Of a stretch of DNA of 64,000 nt, positions 42,839 to 52,007 are shown one piece after another (positions within the stretch are counted from its first letter, which is position 1; the number at the start of each line of letters is the position of its first letter). The notes under the pieces were generated by a model. The model was given only the letters and a program-made list of their open reading frames with translations, was not told the DNA's origin and did no database searches. Origin of the DNA: Chloroflexota bacterium (GTDB lineage: Bacteria > Chloroflexota > Anaerolineae > Anaerolineales > UBA11579). Position numbers and translations under genes: made by a program. Where the stretch lies: the NCBI GenBank assembly GCA_013112575.1, contig JABFGG010000001.1:558001-622000 (forward strand), given 5' to 3'.

Positions 42839-43831
42839 TTATGGCGAGGGGAGGTCGAGCAGCAATACTTCTGTTGCCAGGCGGGCATTGGCGTTGGACT
42901 TGAGCAGGCCCAGTGTGCGCTCGATGGCGGCCACAACCGCCTTGGCTCTATTAAGGTCGAGGTGCTGGGAAAGCTGATCGATCTCAGCGGCGCGATCGGG
43001 ATTGGCGAGGGGCGCAGCAGCCTGGGCGGTGCGCAGTAATACGTCTCTCCAAAATGACAACCACACCAATAGGACAGCCTGCAGACTGTCTTTATCCTTA
43101 GCAAGCCCTTCTGCATAATCAAAACGCGTGCGGCGTGGTGCAGCCAGCAAGCCTTGCTGTTCATCCAACCAGGTGCTGCGCGCTTCCAATATCTCAGGGT
43201 TATTGTGCAGGTGCAGGGCATAGCCTGGACGCCCGCCGGATATGTGCGCCAGTAGTTCCGCCTGCTCTACAGGTAGTCCCCATTGCTCCTGCAATCCCTG
43301 GCTGACGATATCCAAGGCCAGAGGACGCAAACGCAGCACTTCGCAGCGCGAGGTGATGGTGGGCAACAAAGCCTCGGCGCTTTCGGCAGTCACTAGCAGC
43401 ACGACGCGGCCAGGCGGTTCTTCCAATGTTTTTAGCATGGCGTTCTGGGCACTGTTGCTGGCGTGCTCAAAGTCGCGCAGCAGGGCCACACGATATGGGG
43501 CTTCGTAGGGAGCCAGTGCTAAGCTGTGCTGCAAAGCGCGCACGGCATCGACTTTGATGTCGCGGTCACCTTCCTGACGTTCAACCACAAAGAGGTCGGG
43601 GTGCTGCATACGCTCGATCTGTTGGGAGCGTATGTGCTCAGGATCAATGTCACCGGGTTGGGCAGAATTCTCGGCATTGAGGGCCTGGGCAAAACGGAGG
43701 GCCAAGGTGCGCCGCCCAACACCTTGTGGACCAGTGAAGAGGTAGGCGTGACGGGGTGCGCCGCGTTGCAAATGGCCTTTGAGCAATTCGACGGCCCAGG
43801 TGTGGCCGAGCAGGTTCCAGTTGGGGGGCAT
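42839..43831 (-). CDS. holB: DNA polymerase III subunit delta-prime
   Basis: A 330-aa AAA+ clamp-loader subunit. NWNLLGHTWAVELLKGHLQRG and the Walker A-like GPQGVGRRTLALRF belong to the sliding-clamp loader. The SRCEVLRLRPL motif contains the conserved SRC arginine of the delta/delta-prime family. LKTLEEPPGRVVLLVT is also diagnostic. A -10 element TAAAAT lies six bases before the ATG on the minus strand with no ribosome site between, so the gene may be leaderless. Confidence 0.9.
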   Translation of the reverse strand: MPPNWNLLGHTWAVELLKGHLQRGAPRHAYLFTGPQGVGRRTLALRFAQALNAENSAQPGDIDPEHIRSQQIERMQHPDLFVVERQEGDRDIKVDAVRALQHSLALAPYEAPYRVALLRDFEHASNSAQNAMLKTLEEPPGRVVLLVTAESAEALLPTITSRCEVLRLRPLALDIVSQGLQEQWGLPVEQAELLAHISGGRPGYALHLHNNPEILEARSTWLDEQQGLLAAPRRTRFDYAEGLAKDKDSLQAVLLVWLSFWRDVLLRTAQAAAPLANPDRAAEIDQLSQHLDLNRAKAVVAAIERTLGLLKSNANARLATEVLLLDLPSP

Positions 43832-43901
43832 GGGGGTATTTTATCAAGTAAGAAGGTTAGGGGGTCTTATTGGTCGGATTATGTAGACAAACATATTGGC
43901 A

Positions 43902-43921
43902 GGGTGACGCATGCGTCACCC
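43902..43921. repeat. REP-like palindrome, family A
   Basis: GGGTGACGCATGCGTCACCC is a perfect 20-bp palindrome followed by CTACAC, the reverse complement of the family head GTGTAG. Base changes that keep the stem intact separate it from the GGGGCGAC copies. Confidence 0.7.
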
Positions 43922-44010
43922 CTACACAAACCATCCTTCAGGCAGTGGCACCTTCAAGTTCACTACTCCTCACATGCAGAATGCGGAAAGCGATTGTTGT
44001 AATTAACGCG

Positions 44011-44041
44011 ACGAACGGACGCTGTTCATACGTCCGTTCGT
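44011..44041. repeat. 11-bp perfect inverted repeat
   Basis: ACGAACGGACG and CGTCCGTTCGT flank a 9-base loop. It lies between holB and the GltD-like gene and has no T-tract. Confidence 0.7.
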
Positions 44042-44066
44042 CAGGATAAAATGGAGAGTGTTGCCT

Positions 44067-44185
44067 AATAATAAGGCCATTGTAAATAACCGTTTACGGT
44101 CGGAAGTAGGCTGAGGTTATAAACGATTATTTCCTTGGGCGAATGCAATAGCTTTATTATTGAAATCAAGCTGGCAGGCATTCGC
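44067..44185. repeat. Nested inverted repeats with a competing hairpin (structured RNA or MITE)
   Basis: Outer arms AATAATAAGGCCATTG (44067-44082) and CAATAGCTTTATTATT (44146-44161) match at 14 of 16. Inner arms AAATAACCGTTTA (44084-44096) and TAAACGATTATTT (44120-44132) match at 12 of 13. A competing perfect pair, GGCGAATGC (44138-44146) with GCATTCGCC (44177-44185), overlaps the outer arm by one base, so the structures may exclude each other. Confidence 0.5.
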
Positions 44186-44251
44186 CACACTATATAAGCT
44201 TATCTTGTGAGTTTTCAGCGGGGTTGCGGTCCCGCAAATTCCTTTTGTTTA

Positions 44252-45691
44252 CTAATTCAACTTGCTCTTCAAGTATTGGTTTATAGATTGGGCTGCTTTG
44301 CGACCTGCTACCGTAGCGGTCACGACCAGGTCGGGGCCGGTAACGGCATCGCCGCCAGCAAATACGCCAGGACGTGAGGTTGCGCCGGTTTCGGGGTCAG
44401 TGACGATGAGGCCCCATTTGTGGGTTTCCAGGTTGGGGGTCGATTTTCCGATGAGTTCATCGGGCCAGTAACCCAGCGCCAAAATAGCGGTGTCAGCTTC
44501 AATGCGGAAGTTGCTGCCTTCAATGGGTACAGGGCGGCGGCGGCCGCTATCGTCGGGTTCACCGAGCTCCATTTTTACACATTCAAGGGCTGCCAGACGG
44601 CCATCTTCCCCGGCGATGAACTCAACCGGTTGGGTCAGGAAGCTATATTGAGTACCTTCCTGGCGGGCCATCTTGCGGTCCTTGGCGCCCCCGGGCATCT
44701 CGTTCTCCGTACGGCGATAGACACAGGTGACTTCTTCGGCCCCCATGCGGCAGGCCGTGCGCAGGCAGTCGGAGGCGGTATCGCCACCACCGATGACGAC
44801 AACTTTCTTGCCAACATCATCAGGTGTTTGCATATCTTCGGGCAGGTATTGGGGGTCGACGTTGTTGCGGATGAGGAAGGGGGTGCCTTTATGCACGCCG
44901 GGCAGGTCTTCACCGGGGACATCCATGGGGGAGTCTACCCAGGTGCCGACGGCCACATATACAGCTTCGTAGCCTTCATTGAATAATTCGTCGATGGTCT
45001 TGTCTTTGCCGATAGTAGTGCTGCCCTGGAACTGCATACCGGCATCAAAAAGGATATCCACGCGCTCACGGAGCACGTCCTTTTCCAGTTTGAAGTTGGG
45101 AATGCCATACATTAGCAGGCCGCCGGGTTGGGGCTGCTTGTCGAATACGGTGACACTGTGGCCCTGCACCAGCAACTGCTCGGCGCAGGCCAAGCCGGAA
45201 GGTCCGGCACCGACAATGGCGATCTTGCGACCGGTGGAGGGAGCGGTTTCGATGGTCTCACCCCGCATACGGCGGGCGTAATCGGTCACAAAGGATTCCA
45301 GTGCGCCGGTCTGTACGGGTTCTTCGTAATGGTTTTGCACACAAGAGCCCTGGCAGAGTTGCTCGTGGGGGCAGACACGGCCACAGATCTCAGGCATGGA
45401 ACTGGTTTGGCGATAGAGTTCTGCAGCTTCCAGGAATTGACCTTGCTCGATGAGCCACATGGCCGAGGGGATGTCGTTGTTGACCGGACAGGCAGTGACG
45501 CAGGGGGCCGGGTCGGGACAATGAATACAGCGAGAAGCCTCAAATTTGGCGCGCTCTTCGTCGAAGGGCAGCACAACCTCGTCAAAATCACAAATGCGCT
45601 CCGAAGCGGGGCGCAAGTCGAGGTCTTGGAACGGCAGGTTGGCACGTTCTTTGCGGTCGATGAACAGTTCGCCGCTGGGGATGAGTTGCAT
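44252..45691 (-). CDS. gltD: GltD-like NADPH-dependent oxidoreductase (glutamate synthase small subunit family)
   Basis: A 479-aa protein with an N-terminal domain binding two 4Fe-4S clusters (CIHCPDPAPCVTACP and CGRVCPHEQLCQGSC). FAD and NADPH folds follow (KIAIVGAGPSGLACAEQL, VVVIGGGDTASDCLRTA), and the C-terminal GVFAGGDAVTGPDLVVTA completes the family. Known members are the small subunit of glutamate synthase and related NfnB-like transhydrogenase subunits. No large subunit is adjacent, so its electron partner and exact role are open. An AAAAGGAG site precedes the ATG. holB is downstream on the same strand after a structured spacer. Confidence 0.88.
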   Translation of the reverse strand: MQLIPSGELFIDRKERANLPFQDLDLRPASERICDFDEVVLPFDEERAKFEASRCIHCPDPAPCVTACPVNNDIPSAMWLIEQGQFLEAAELYRQTSSMPEICGRVCPHEQLCQGSCVQNHYEEPVQTGALESFVTDYARRMRGETIETAPSTGRKIAIVGAGPSGLACAEQLLVQGHSVTVFDKQPQPGGLLMYGIPNFKLEKDVLRERVDILFDAGMQFQGSTTIGKDKTIDELFNEGYEAVYVAVGTWVDSPMDVPGEDLPGVHKGTPFLIRNNVDPQYLPEDMQTPDDVGKKVVVIGGGDTASDCLRTACRMGAEEVTCVYRRTENEMPGGAKDRKMARQEGTQYSFLTQPVEFIAGEDGRLAALECVKMELGEPDDSGRRRPVPIEGSNFRIEADTAILALGYWPDELIGKSTPNLETHKWGLIVTDPETGATSRPGVFAGGDAVTGPDLVVTATVAGRKAAQSINQYLKSKLN

Positions 45692-45917
45692 GGGGTTACA
45701 CTCCTTTTATCCATTCGGCAGGAAATCCCACCAATATGGTTATATATGGAGCCTTATTGTGATAATAGGTGCAAATGTCCTAAGATTCGGGGGTGAGGTG
45801 TCCCCTTCAGAAACTGAAGAGGAATAGTTGATTTCCGGTAATTGTAGGCTGCTTATAAAATAGGAGTACTATGTCTCTCAATATAGGTGTTTTGCCTGGA
45901 AAGCGCTTTGAAACGAA

Positions 45918-45923
45918 TATAAT
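45918..45923 (+). promoter_or_regulatory. -10 box directly before the BTAD activator gene
   Basis: TATAAT at 45918-45923 ends five bases before the ATG (45929). There is no ribosome site, so the message probably begins at the ATG. No convincing -35 box lies at the standard distance. Confidence 0.6.
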
Positions 45924-45928
45924 AAGGC

Positions 45929-48316
45929 ATGACTCTCAGCGCTGCCCAGCATTGGAAATTTTACCTAATGGGGGATTTGCGCATTGCGCAAAAAGATGAA
46001 TGGCTGGAAGCGCCGATCTACCGTACACATAGCCTTTTGGCCTACCTCTTACTCAACCCGCGCCCCATACAACGAGAGAGCTTAATCGCTACACTCTTCC
46101 CAGAGGAAACAGGAAAGAAGGGCCGCAGCCGCCTAAGTGACCGCCTGTGGAAATTACGTGAGGCGCTGCCCGACCTGCCCCTGCAAAGCAGCTCCGAAGT
46201 GATCCATCTGCCAAAGGACGAACGCTGGCTGGATGTGGAATTCTTAGTGGAGGCGGGCCAAGACGGCAACGTGGATCAAATGCCGGTTGCAGCCGAGTTG
46301 TATCGTGATGAACTGCTACCTGCCATCTACGAAGATTGGATCGTGACGGACCGGGAAAACGTCCGTTTGGCATACATAGGATTGTTGGGAAAACTTTCCG
46401 AGCAATTGATTCGCAAGCAGGATTTTGTCTCGGCGGAGCCTATTCTGAGGCGCATCGCCCAGGCGGAGCCTCTGGACGAAAAGGCTGTACGTAATTTGAT
46501 GGGCGTTTATCGCAGGTTGGGCCAGCGCGGTGCAGCCTTGAACATTTACGAACAATTCAGCCATACTTTGGCTGAGGAAATGCAACTAGAGCCGGAAGCG
46601 GCCACAGTGGCCCTGGCGGATTCCATCCGTGCGGCTGTGCCGGGACAACTAAAAGTCGAACCCATTGAGGGGGACCCTATAAATCGAGATGCGTTGATGC
46701 GCAGGGCACAGACCGCCCTGGAAAAGGGCGAGCGCGATGTTTTTGTTTCGACAATTAAACAGCTAAACGCTATCGGTTCAGATGAAACGGATCTTGACGT
46801 AAAGCTTCTCGAGATCGACGGAGCGGTACTCTTTGGCGACTACAACACAGCAGAGCAAGTGCTAAACAAGCTTGACGCCGCATCCTATCGCATACAGGCC
46901 CGGCAGGCTTACCTTCTGTTGCGCCAACGCAAATCCAAACAGGCCTACGACCTTGGCACCCAGGCGCTGCTGGAAGCACACGAACAAGCAGACAAACAGA
47001 CCGAACTTTATGTGCTCTTGATCTTATCTGAAGTTGAAATGGACCTGGGTAAGATGGCTGAAGCTAAGACAAACGCAGCAACAGCACAACGGCTGGCGAA
47101 CGAGTTGAAAGATATCTATAGCGCGGCGCGGGCTTTGTTGTTGCAAGGCCGCAGATCCGTTCGGATGGGTAGTTATACAGGGGCGCTCCAAAACCTGCAC
47201 GAAGCCGAATCTTTGGCAGAGGAAAACGGATTCAGGCCAATACTGTTAGAGACTGCGTTCGACCTGAGTCAAAGTTATGGAGCACCCGGCAACCTGAAAC
47301 GCCAGCAGGAGTATATGCAACGTTGTCTCAACCTGGCGCGCGACCTGGGCATGCAGCAGCGCGAAGCCTCCATACTGATGCTGATGGCTTACGTATATGA
47401 CCAGATGAAACGCAAGCGCGAGTCATTCCAGGTTCAGGAACAAGCGCGTGCCATCCTGACGCGGCTCGAAGATGAATTCGGTTTAGCGAAAACCCTGTAC
47501 TCCCTGTCATTTAGCATTTCCTGGCATGATGAAACACGCATTGAGGAAGCCATCGAGATGGGCTGGCAAGCCATCGAGATCTTCAAAAAGTACGAAACCC
47601 CCGGTTGGTTGGCTTCTACGACCTATGCTTTGGGCACGTATTACTGGATCGCAGGTGATCCAGAGAGAGCTATTGACTTATACGACCGCTCCTACAAGCA
47701 GCATGCCGAACTCGGTGAACTCGGTTGGCTAACGGAGATCTTGACCTACAAAGCAGCAGCCATTCTGGATTTAGGGCGCCTGGATGAAGCTCTGGCTGTG
47801 TCCAACCAGGCCGTTCTTGAGGTAGCGCGGGGCAAACTGGAAGCGGATTACATTTTCCTGGTGTATTTGGTGCATGGCTGGGTCTTGTTGGAGTTGGGCC
47901 AGGAAGGCGATGCAGAAAAGAACCTGAAACGCGGCTACAACAAATTGCTTGATCTGGCCAAGCAGAATGCCGACGAGGAAGCGCGGGAAGGCTTTTTCTC
48001 TGCCATGCCATTGACGCGACGGGCCATGAAAATCCTTTATGCACAAGGGATTGCGGAAGCGCCTCAAAAAGTGTCACTGTCAAACGCTGTGGCCGAGGAT
48101 GGCGCGCTATGGACAGTGGACGCGGGGCCGCCCGATAAAGCCTTGAAGCGCGCAGAGGGGGCAGTTGCCTTGCGTCGCAACCGCCTGGCGCGTTTGCTGA
48201 AAGAAAGCCGGCGTCAAAAATCGCCGCTGACGGTGAAGCAAATGGCAGACCTACTGGGGGTCAGCAAGCGCACAGTGCAACGTGACCTGATCCGTTTACG
48301 CTCCGAAACGAAATAA
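45929..48316 (+). CDS. BTAD/SARP-like transcriptional activator with TPRs and an extra C-terminal HTH
   Basis: A 795-aa regulator. An N-terminal winged-helix-like domain (about residues 8-95, SLLAYLLLNPRPIQRESLIATLFPEE) is followed by a bacterial transcriptional activation domain (about 100-250, LLGKLSEQLIRKQD...PLDEKAVRNLMGVYRRLGQRGAALNIYEQF). Several TPR-like repeats run to about 690. Unusually, the protein ends in a separate helix-turn-helix of the HTH_11/DeoR type (KQMADLLGVSKRTVQRDLIRL). It is apparently leaderless. The genes at 48430-51988 follow on the same strand beyond a terminator and may be its targets. Confidence 0.85.
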   Translation: MTLSAAQHWKFYLMGDLRIAQKDEWLEAPIYRTHSLLAYLLLNPRPIQRESLIATLFPEETGKKGRSRLSDRLWKLREALPDLPLQSSSEVIHLPKDERWLDVEFLVEAGQDGNVDQMPVAAELYRDELLPAIYEDWIVTDRENVRLAYIGLLGKLSEQLIRKQDFVSAEPILRRIAQAEPLDEKAVRNLMGVYRRLGQRGAALNIYEQFSHTLAEEMQLEPEAATVALADSIRAAVPGQLKVEPIEGDPINRDALMRRAQTALEKGERDVFVSTIKQLNAIGSDETDLDVKLLEIDGAVLFGDYNTAEQVLNKLDAASYRIQARQAYLLLRQRKSKQAYDLGTQALLEAHEQADKQTELYVLLILSEVEMDLGKMAEAKTNAATAQRLANELKDIYSAARALLLQGRRSVRMGSYTGALQNLHEAESLAEENGFRPILLETAFDLSQSYGAPGNLKRQQEYMQRCLNLARDLGMQQREASILMLMAYVYDQMKRKRESFQVQEQARAILTRLEDEFGLAKTLYSLSFSISWHDETRIEEAIEMGWQAIEIFKKYETPGWLASTTYALGTYYWIAGDPERAIDLYDRSYKQHAELGELGWLTEILTYKAAAILDLGRLDEALAVSNQAVLEVARGKLEADYIFLVYLVHGWVLLELGQEGDAEKNLKRGYNKLLDLAKQNADEEAREGFFSAMPLTRRAMKILYAQGIAEAPQKVSLSNAVAEDGALWTVDAGPPDKALKRAEGAVALRRNRLARLLKESRRQKSPLTVKQMADLLGVSKRTVQRDLIRLRSETK

Positions 48317-48340
48317 ACACAAATTTGAAAATCAAGCAAG

Positions 48341-48371
48341 AAAGTCCGCATATGCGGACTTTTTCTTTTTT
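48341..48371 (+). terminator. Rho-independent terminator
   Basis: AAAGTCCGCA and TGCGGACTTT form a nearly loopless 10-bp stem followed by a T-rich tail. It separates the activator from the next small gene. Confidence 0.85.
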
Positions 48372-48429
48372 AGGGGTGACATCGTGTAGAGAGCGGCTCG
48401 ATATGGCTTTGCTATAAAAGCTCCAATAC

Positions 48430-48654
48430 ATGACAAAGGCGGCTGTATATATGTCGGAAACCAGCAGTGGTAGGCACTTCAGCTTTGTCGTGCGCCTGTT
48501 GCGTACCCAAAAGGGAGAAGTGCGCGGCCACCTCATTGAAGCGCTGACTGGTGTGCGTCACCCGTTTGGCACTACGCAGTCGCTAGTGAAGTTAGTTGAA
48601 CGGCTGGCAAGTGGCGTTCAACCGTATGAGTCCGAGAAGGAGGACGAATTATGA
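48430..48654 (+). CDS. Small protein coupled to a membrane-anchored protein gene
   Basis: 74 aa. The core RHFSFVVRLLRTQKGEVRGHLIEALTGVRHPFGTTQSLVKLVERL follows a pattern of short Chloroflexota proteins that pair a beta-rich SFxVRL segment with a final helix. The function is unknown. The start may be 48430 or ATG 48451. The stop overlaps the next start (ATGA at 48651), so translation is coupled. A TATAAA box lies 11 bases before 48430. Confidence 0.65.
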   Translation: MTKAAVYMSETSSGRHFSFVVRLLRTQKGEVRGHLIEALTGVRHPFGTTQSLVKLVERLASGVQPYESEKEDEL

Positions 48655-49352
48655 CCCAGGAGAAAGTGATCCCGAAAGAAAAGGAGCGGCAAAACAATCG
48701 GCTGTGGTGGCTGCTGCTTTTATTGTTGCTGCTCCTTTTGCTGGCGGTGTTGTGTGTGCAGCAGGATTTTGTTCAGAGCTTGCTTGCCAATGGACAGGGA
48801 CAGGCTGCCGCACTTGAGCAGCAAGCACCTGCAATTCAAGCAGAGCCTCAAGCGGCCAACACCGCGACGGCCACGCTGCTCCCTACCATGACATCAGCCG
48901 CAACCCTGACGCTGTCACCCACCGCTACCGAAGCGAATCCCCTGGCCTGCAAAGGCATCCTGGGCATCAGTTTCCTGGACAGCATAAGCATGCGTATCCA
49001 GTTGGACTTCCCCGGACTCCCTTCCGGTGAATACAAGGCCACGATCAATAACAGCGAAGTGCAGTGCACTACCTACGAAGATTATCCCGAGCGTCTGTTC
49101 TGCGACGGGCCCAAGCCAGCAGAGGGCAGTCTGGCCAGCATCAGTGTGCTGGATGAAAACGGCGAAACCATCTGCATGGAGAGCTTCCACGTGCCTATAT
49201 CTCCCACAGCTACCCCAAAAGATGTGCGGGTCGACAACCCGGACGGCGGGGACAGTTGCCAGGAACCAGCAGGGGGCTGCAACTCGGGTGCTTGTGAGGT
49301 ATGGAGTTCAAGCGCTTGCGGTTGTGTACTTGATCCTAGTTGTGTCAACTAG
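48651..49352 (+). CDS. Membrane-anchored secreted protein with Cys-rich C-terminus
   Basis: 233 aa. A short basic cytoplasmic part is followed by a very Leu-rich helix (WWLLLLLLLLLLLAVLC, residues 19-36) and a Thr/Ala/Pro linker. Then comes a beta domain (ISFLDSISMRIQLDFPGLPSGEYKATIN) that also occurs in the neighbouring 852-aa protein (AVSFYEGTGQMMVSLDTPGAVPAGSFRAIL), a family-level clue that they are related. It ends in a Cys-rich motif (CQEPAGGCNSGACEVWSSSACGC). No enzymatic motif is visible. Confidence 0.72.
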   Translation: MTQEKVIPKEKERQNNRLWWLLLLLLLLLLLAVLCVQQDFVQSLLANGQGQAAALEQQAPAIQAEPQAANTATATLLPTMTSAATLTLSPTATEANPLACKGILGISFLDSISMRIQLDFPGLPSGEYKATINNSEVQCTTYEDYPERLFCDGPKPAEGSLASISVLDENGETICMESFHVPISPTATPKDVRVDNPDGGDSCQEPAGGCNSGACEVWSSSACGCVLDPSCVN

Positions 49353-49429
49353 TGTTCCGTCAATACTGATTCGCCGAGTTGCAAAGATAAGAGGTAGTAA
49401 TTACAACCAAGATTCAGAAGGAGAAGATC

Positions 49430-51988
49430 ATGCCTAAAAGAATTTACGTTGGACGCGAAAAAGAAGACGAATATGGGGATGAGCGCCTGGGAACCCAGCC
49501 GCGGCCCGACATACCCGGCTACCGTAGCCCCGGAATGCTTTCACGGTTTTTCACCAATCTCCTGCGGCTGGCCATTTTTGCAGGCGTAGCGGGGGCGACG
49601 CTGTTTGTTGCCGGACGCGCCGGTTTAATCAACATTCCTCAAATAGATGATTGGTTTCCAGACATAGATGAGTGGTTTGACGGCCCGCAGGATGAAGTTC
49701 CTCTAGCTGAGGGCAATGTGCCTGTAGAACTGGTGGCGGTGTCCTTTTATGAGGGTACCGGCCAGATGATGGTCTCGCTGGACACCCCCGGCGCAGTCCC
49801 TGCCGGCAGCTTCCGGGCCATCCTGCAAACCAATAACCAGGCCAGCCTCGAGTTCGGCTGCCAGGTACTGGACCAATATCCCAATCGCCTGTATTGTCTG
49901 GGAGACAGCGTGGCGCCTTTTACAGATGTGGAATTGATCGTCGTCCAGGAGGGAGCGGACCTGTCAACCCCGCAATTGCTACGTCAATCCGGTTTGCTTA
50001 ACGGACACAGCCAGGGAATCTGGGGTGTCGATGGCGTGGCTTTCGAAAATCCGATTGTGGGTTTCCAGGAGCCGCTAGTCGGCATCTGGGGAACGGATGG
50101 GGTCGCGCGTGAGGCACCTTCCTTATGGGTTTGGGACTCAGACCCCGTGTCTGTTGATGATCCTACCAACGGCATCTGGGACCCGCTTGACCCGCTATTC
50201 GACGGAGAGGAATTGCCCGAGGGCTCTGCACCTCAGATTTACCTCGATTTCAATCCTGCCGCGGGTATCTGGGGGACAGACGGTATTGCAGGAACCCAAC
50301 CGCTGGTGAGTCACATCTCCCAGACCTTTGGCGAGATCGAAACCTGCGTGGACTCATTTGGAAACGAGAACCTTTCGCAAGTAAGGATACAGACACAGTG
50401 GGATGCACTGGCGGCAGTGGGTTTTGTTTTAGCCTATGCCGGACAAAGTGGGGAGGAGCTATCCACTCCTTGCCAGCACAGCCTGGCGCTGGTTACTGAA
50501 TATATTCAATTCAATGAGAGCTACTCATTAAGCTCAATTCCAAATACTTTAAAGGCTGAGATTGTTCTGTCTTCATCCTGCATTCATTCGCCAGAGCTGT
50601 GCAAAAGCGGGCCACCCACTGAACGCTTCAATCAGGCTGAGTCGCTGACAGCGCGCTACAACCAGGCAGAAAGCTTTGTAGCACGCTTTAACCAAGCCGA
50701 ATCCTTTGTCGCTCAATATAACCAAAGCGAACAGTTCACTCGTCTAGCCTGCGCGTACGACCCCACGCTATGCAGTTCATTAGCAGAGGCCAGCTTGAGC
50801 TCACAACAGTATTCGCCTTTGCACGAGACCGTGGCAGCTTACAATAGCTGCGCCGAGGTGCTAGGGGTTCAAATGACGGTGAGTAATTACTATGACCTGG
50901 GACAATACCTGAACAATATGGCCCTGGCAGCGGCCAATAGTGAGAATCTACCAGAAGCTTGCTTCATTTTCCAAACGGGTGCGTCGCCTATTGCACTGTT
51001 TCCTAATACCCAAGCGGGCTGCAATCCACTCATTGTGGACATTGGTAGTCCTGCAGGGGATTGCGATAATGCTGACAACTCACAAGCCCCTACGGGACAG
51101 GAGGGCGAGTCTTTTTTTCTTGAACTGGCTCGTACCTGCGCGGCTGAGGCCAGGTTAGGAGATGAGCTACAGTCTTCAGAAGACACAGCAGCCATCTTTG
51201 GGGAGGTACTGGCTTACGTGGATGGCGGCGGAAGTGTCAACCAGTTTTGCCTGGATTACGGCCTTGAGTTCCTGGATGCCCAGGCATGTGGAGCTGAACT
51301 TGGCTGGGAAGGAGACATGAGTAACGCGGATCAACAGGCTGATCTGCAATTGGCTATCTATGGGGCGCAACAGAGCGGCGAGCTGCCTGCCAGTTGTCAA
51401 TCTTACGTTGACCGGCGCTCAGCCCGTTTTGGTGGATTGGGGGGAGACCTGTCCGGGGCCGGAATTACAGATCGTCCGCCAATCCCTGAATGCGGCGACG
51501 TTACTCGCATAGAAGGCGGCTGCCTGGATGACTTTGAAGTCGAAGAGGGCGTAGCCAATACACTAATCGACATTCTGGGAGAGTCCTGCGCAGAAAGTTT
51601 TGGCTGGGTAGACACGCCACGCTCTTACGCCGATTACGCTCGGCTGATTGACCTGATCGTTTCGTGGATGCCTTTCTTCCCGCCGGGCGCCATGCCTTCC
51701 AGCTGTATGGCGCTGCTCGATCTGCTTTCAACGACAGTAGAAGGCGTGCCAAACATGATCGATGATGTCATGCAGGCGCATTCGTCGCAAACCGGAATTG
51801 GGGGAGCCTGGTCGCAAAGCATCAGCTTCGTAGTGCCGTCCGTGTTGCCCACAGCAACACCTGAACCTGGGGAGCTGCGTGTGTCAGGGCCGGACGGTGT
51901 GCCGGCGGATGCTCAGCAGTCTCCTACCAGATGCCCAGAGGGCTGGGTCTTCGATCCTGGTTCTGGCGGGTGCATTATCATCAACTGA
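49430..51988 (+). CDS. Large anchored extracellular protein with GIWGxDG and NQAES repeats
   Basis: 852 aa. One membrane helix lies near residues 42-62 after a cytoplasmic N-terminus. The outside part begins with a beta domain like that of the 48651 gene. It then has three GIWG(T/V)DG(V/I)A motifs (about 203-290) and, at about 400-440, four short repeats of the form (R/Q)(F/Y)NQAES(L/F)xA. The final third contains many paired Cys. The C-terminus (CPEGWVFDPGSGGCIIIN) is a typical short Cys-bracketed tail. Function is unknown. AAGGAG precedes the ATG. Confidence 0.75.
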   Translation: MPKRIYVGREKEDEYGDERLGTQPRPDIPGYRSPGMLSRFFTNLLRLAIFAGVAGATLFVAGRAGLINIPQIDDWFPDIDEWFDGPQDEVPLAEGNVPVELVAVSFYEGTGQMMVSLDTPGAVPAGSFRAILQTNNQASLEFGCQVLDQYPNRLYCLGDSVAPFTDVELIVVQEGADLSTPQLLRQSGLLNGHSQGIWGVDGVAFENPIVGFQEPLVGIWGTDGVAREAPSLWVWDSDPVSVDDPTNGIWDPLDPLFDGEELPEGSAPQIYLDFNPAAGIWGTDGIAGTQPLVSHISQTFGEIETCVDSFGNENLSQVRIQTQWDALAAVGFVLAYAGQSGEELSTPCQHSLALVTEYIQFNESYSLSSIPNTLKAEIVLSSSCIHSPELCKSGPPTERFNQAESLTARYNQAESFVARFNQAESFVAQYNQSEQFTRLACAYDPTLCSSLAEASLSSQQYSPLHETVAAYNSCAEVLGVQMTVSNYYDLGQYLNNMALAAANSENLPEACFIFQTGASPIALFPNTQAGCNPLIVDIGSPAGDCDNADNSQAPTGQEGESFFLELARTCAAEARLGDELQSSEDTAAIFGEVLAYVDGGGSVNQFCLDYGLEFLDAQACGAELGWEGDMSNADQQADLQLAIYGAQQSGELPASCQSYVDRRSARFGGLGGDLSGAGITDRPPIPECGDVTRIEGGCLDDFEVEEGVANTLIDILGESCAESFGWVDTPRSYADYARLIDLIVSWMPFFPPGAMPSSCMALLDLLSTTVEGVPNMIDDVMQAHSSQTGIGGAWSQSISFVVPSVLPTATPEPGELRVSGPDGVPADAQQSPTRCPEGWVFDPGSGGCIIIN

Positions 51989-52007
51989 TCTAACCACTAA
52001 GTTAAGC

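Larger units (their letters stand above)
43832..44251. other. 420-bp structured gap between gltD-like and holB genes
   Basis: No gene is visible. The gap contains a family-A palindrome (43902-43921), an 11-bp hairpin (44011-44041), a nested long inverted repeat (44067-44161) with a competing pairing at 44138-44185, and TTGCGG-tc-CCGCAA (44224-44237) just after the GltD-like stop. The density of symmetry is unusual for a spacer. Confidence 0.6.
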
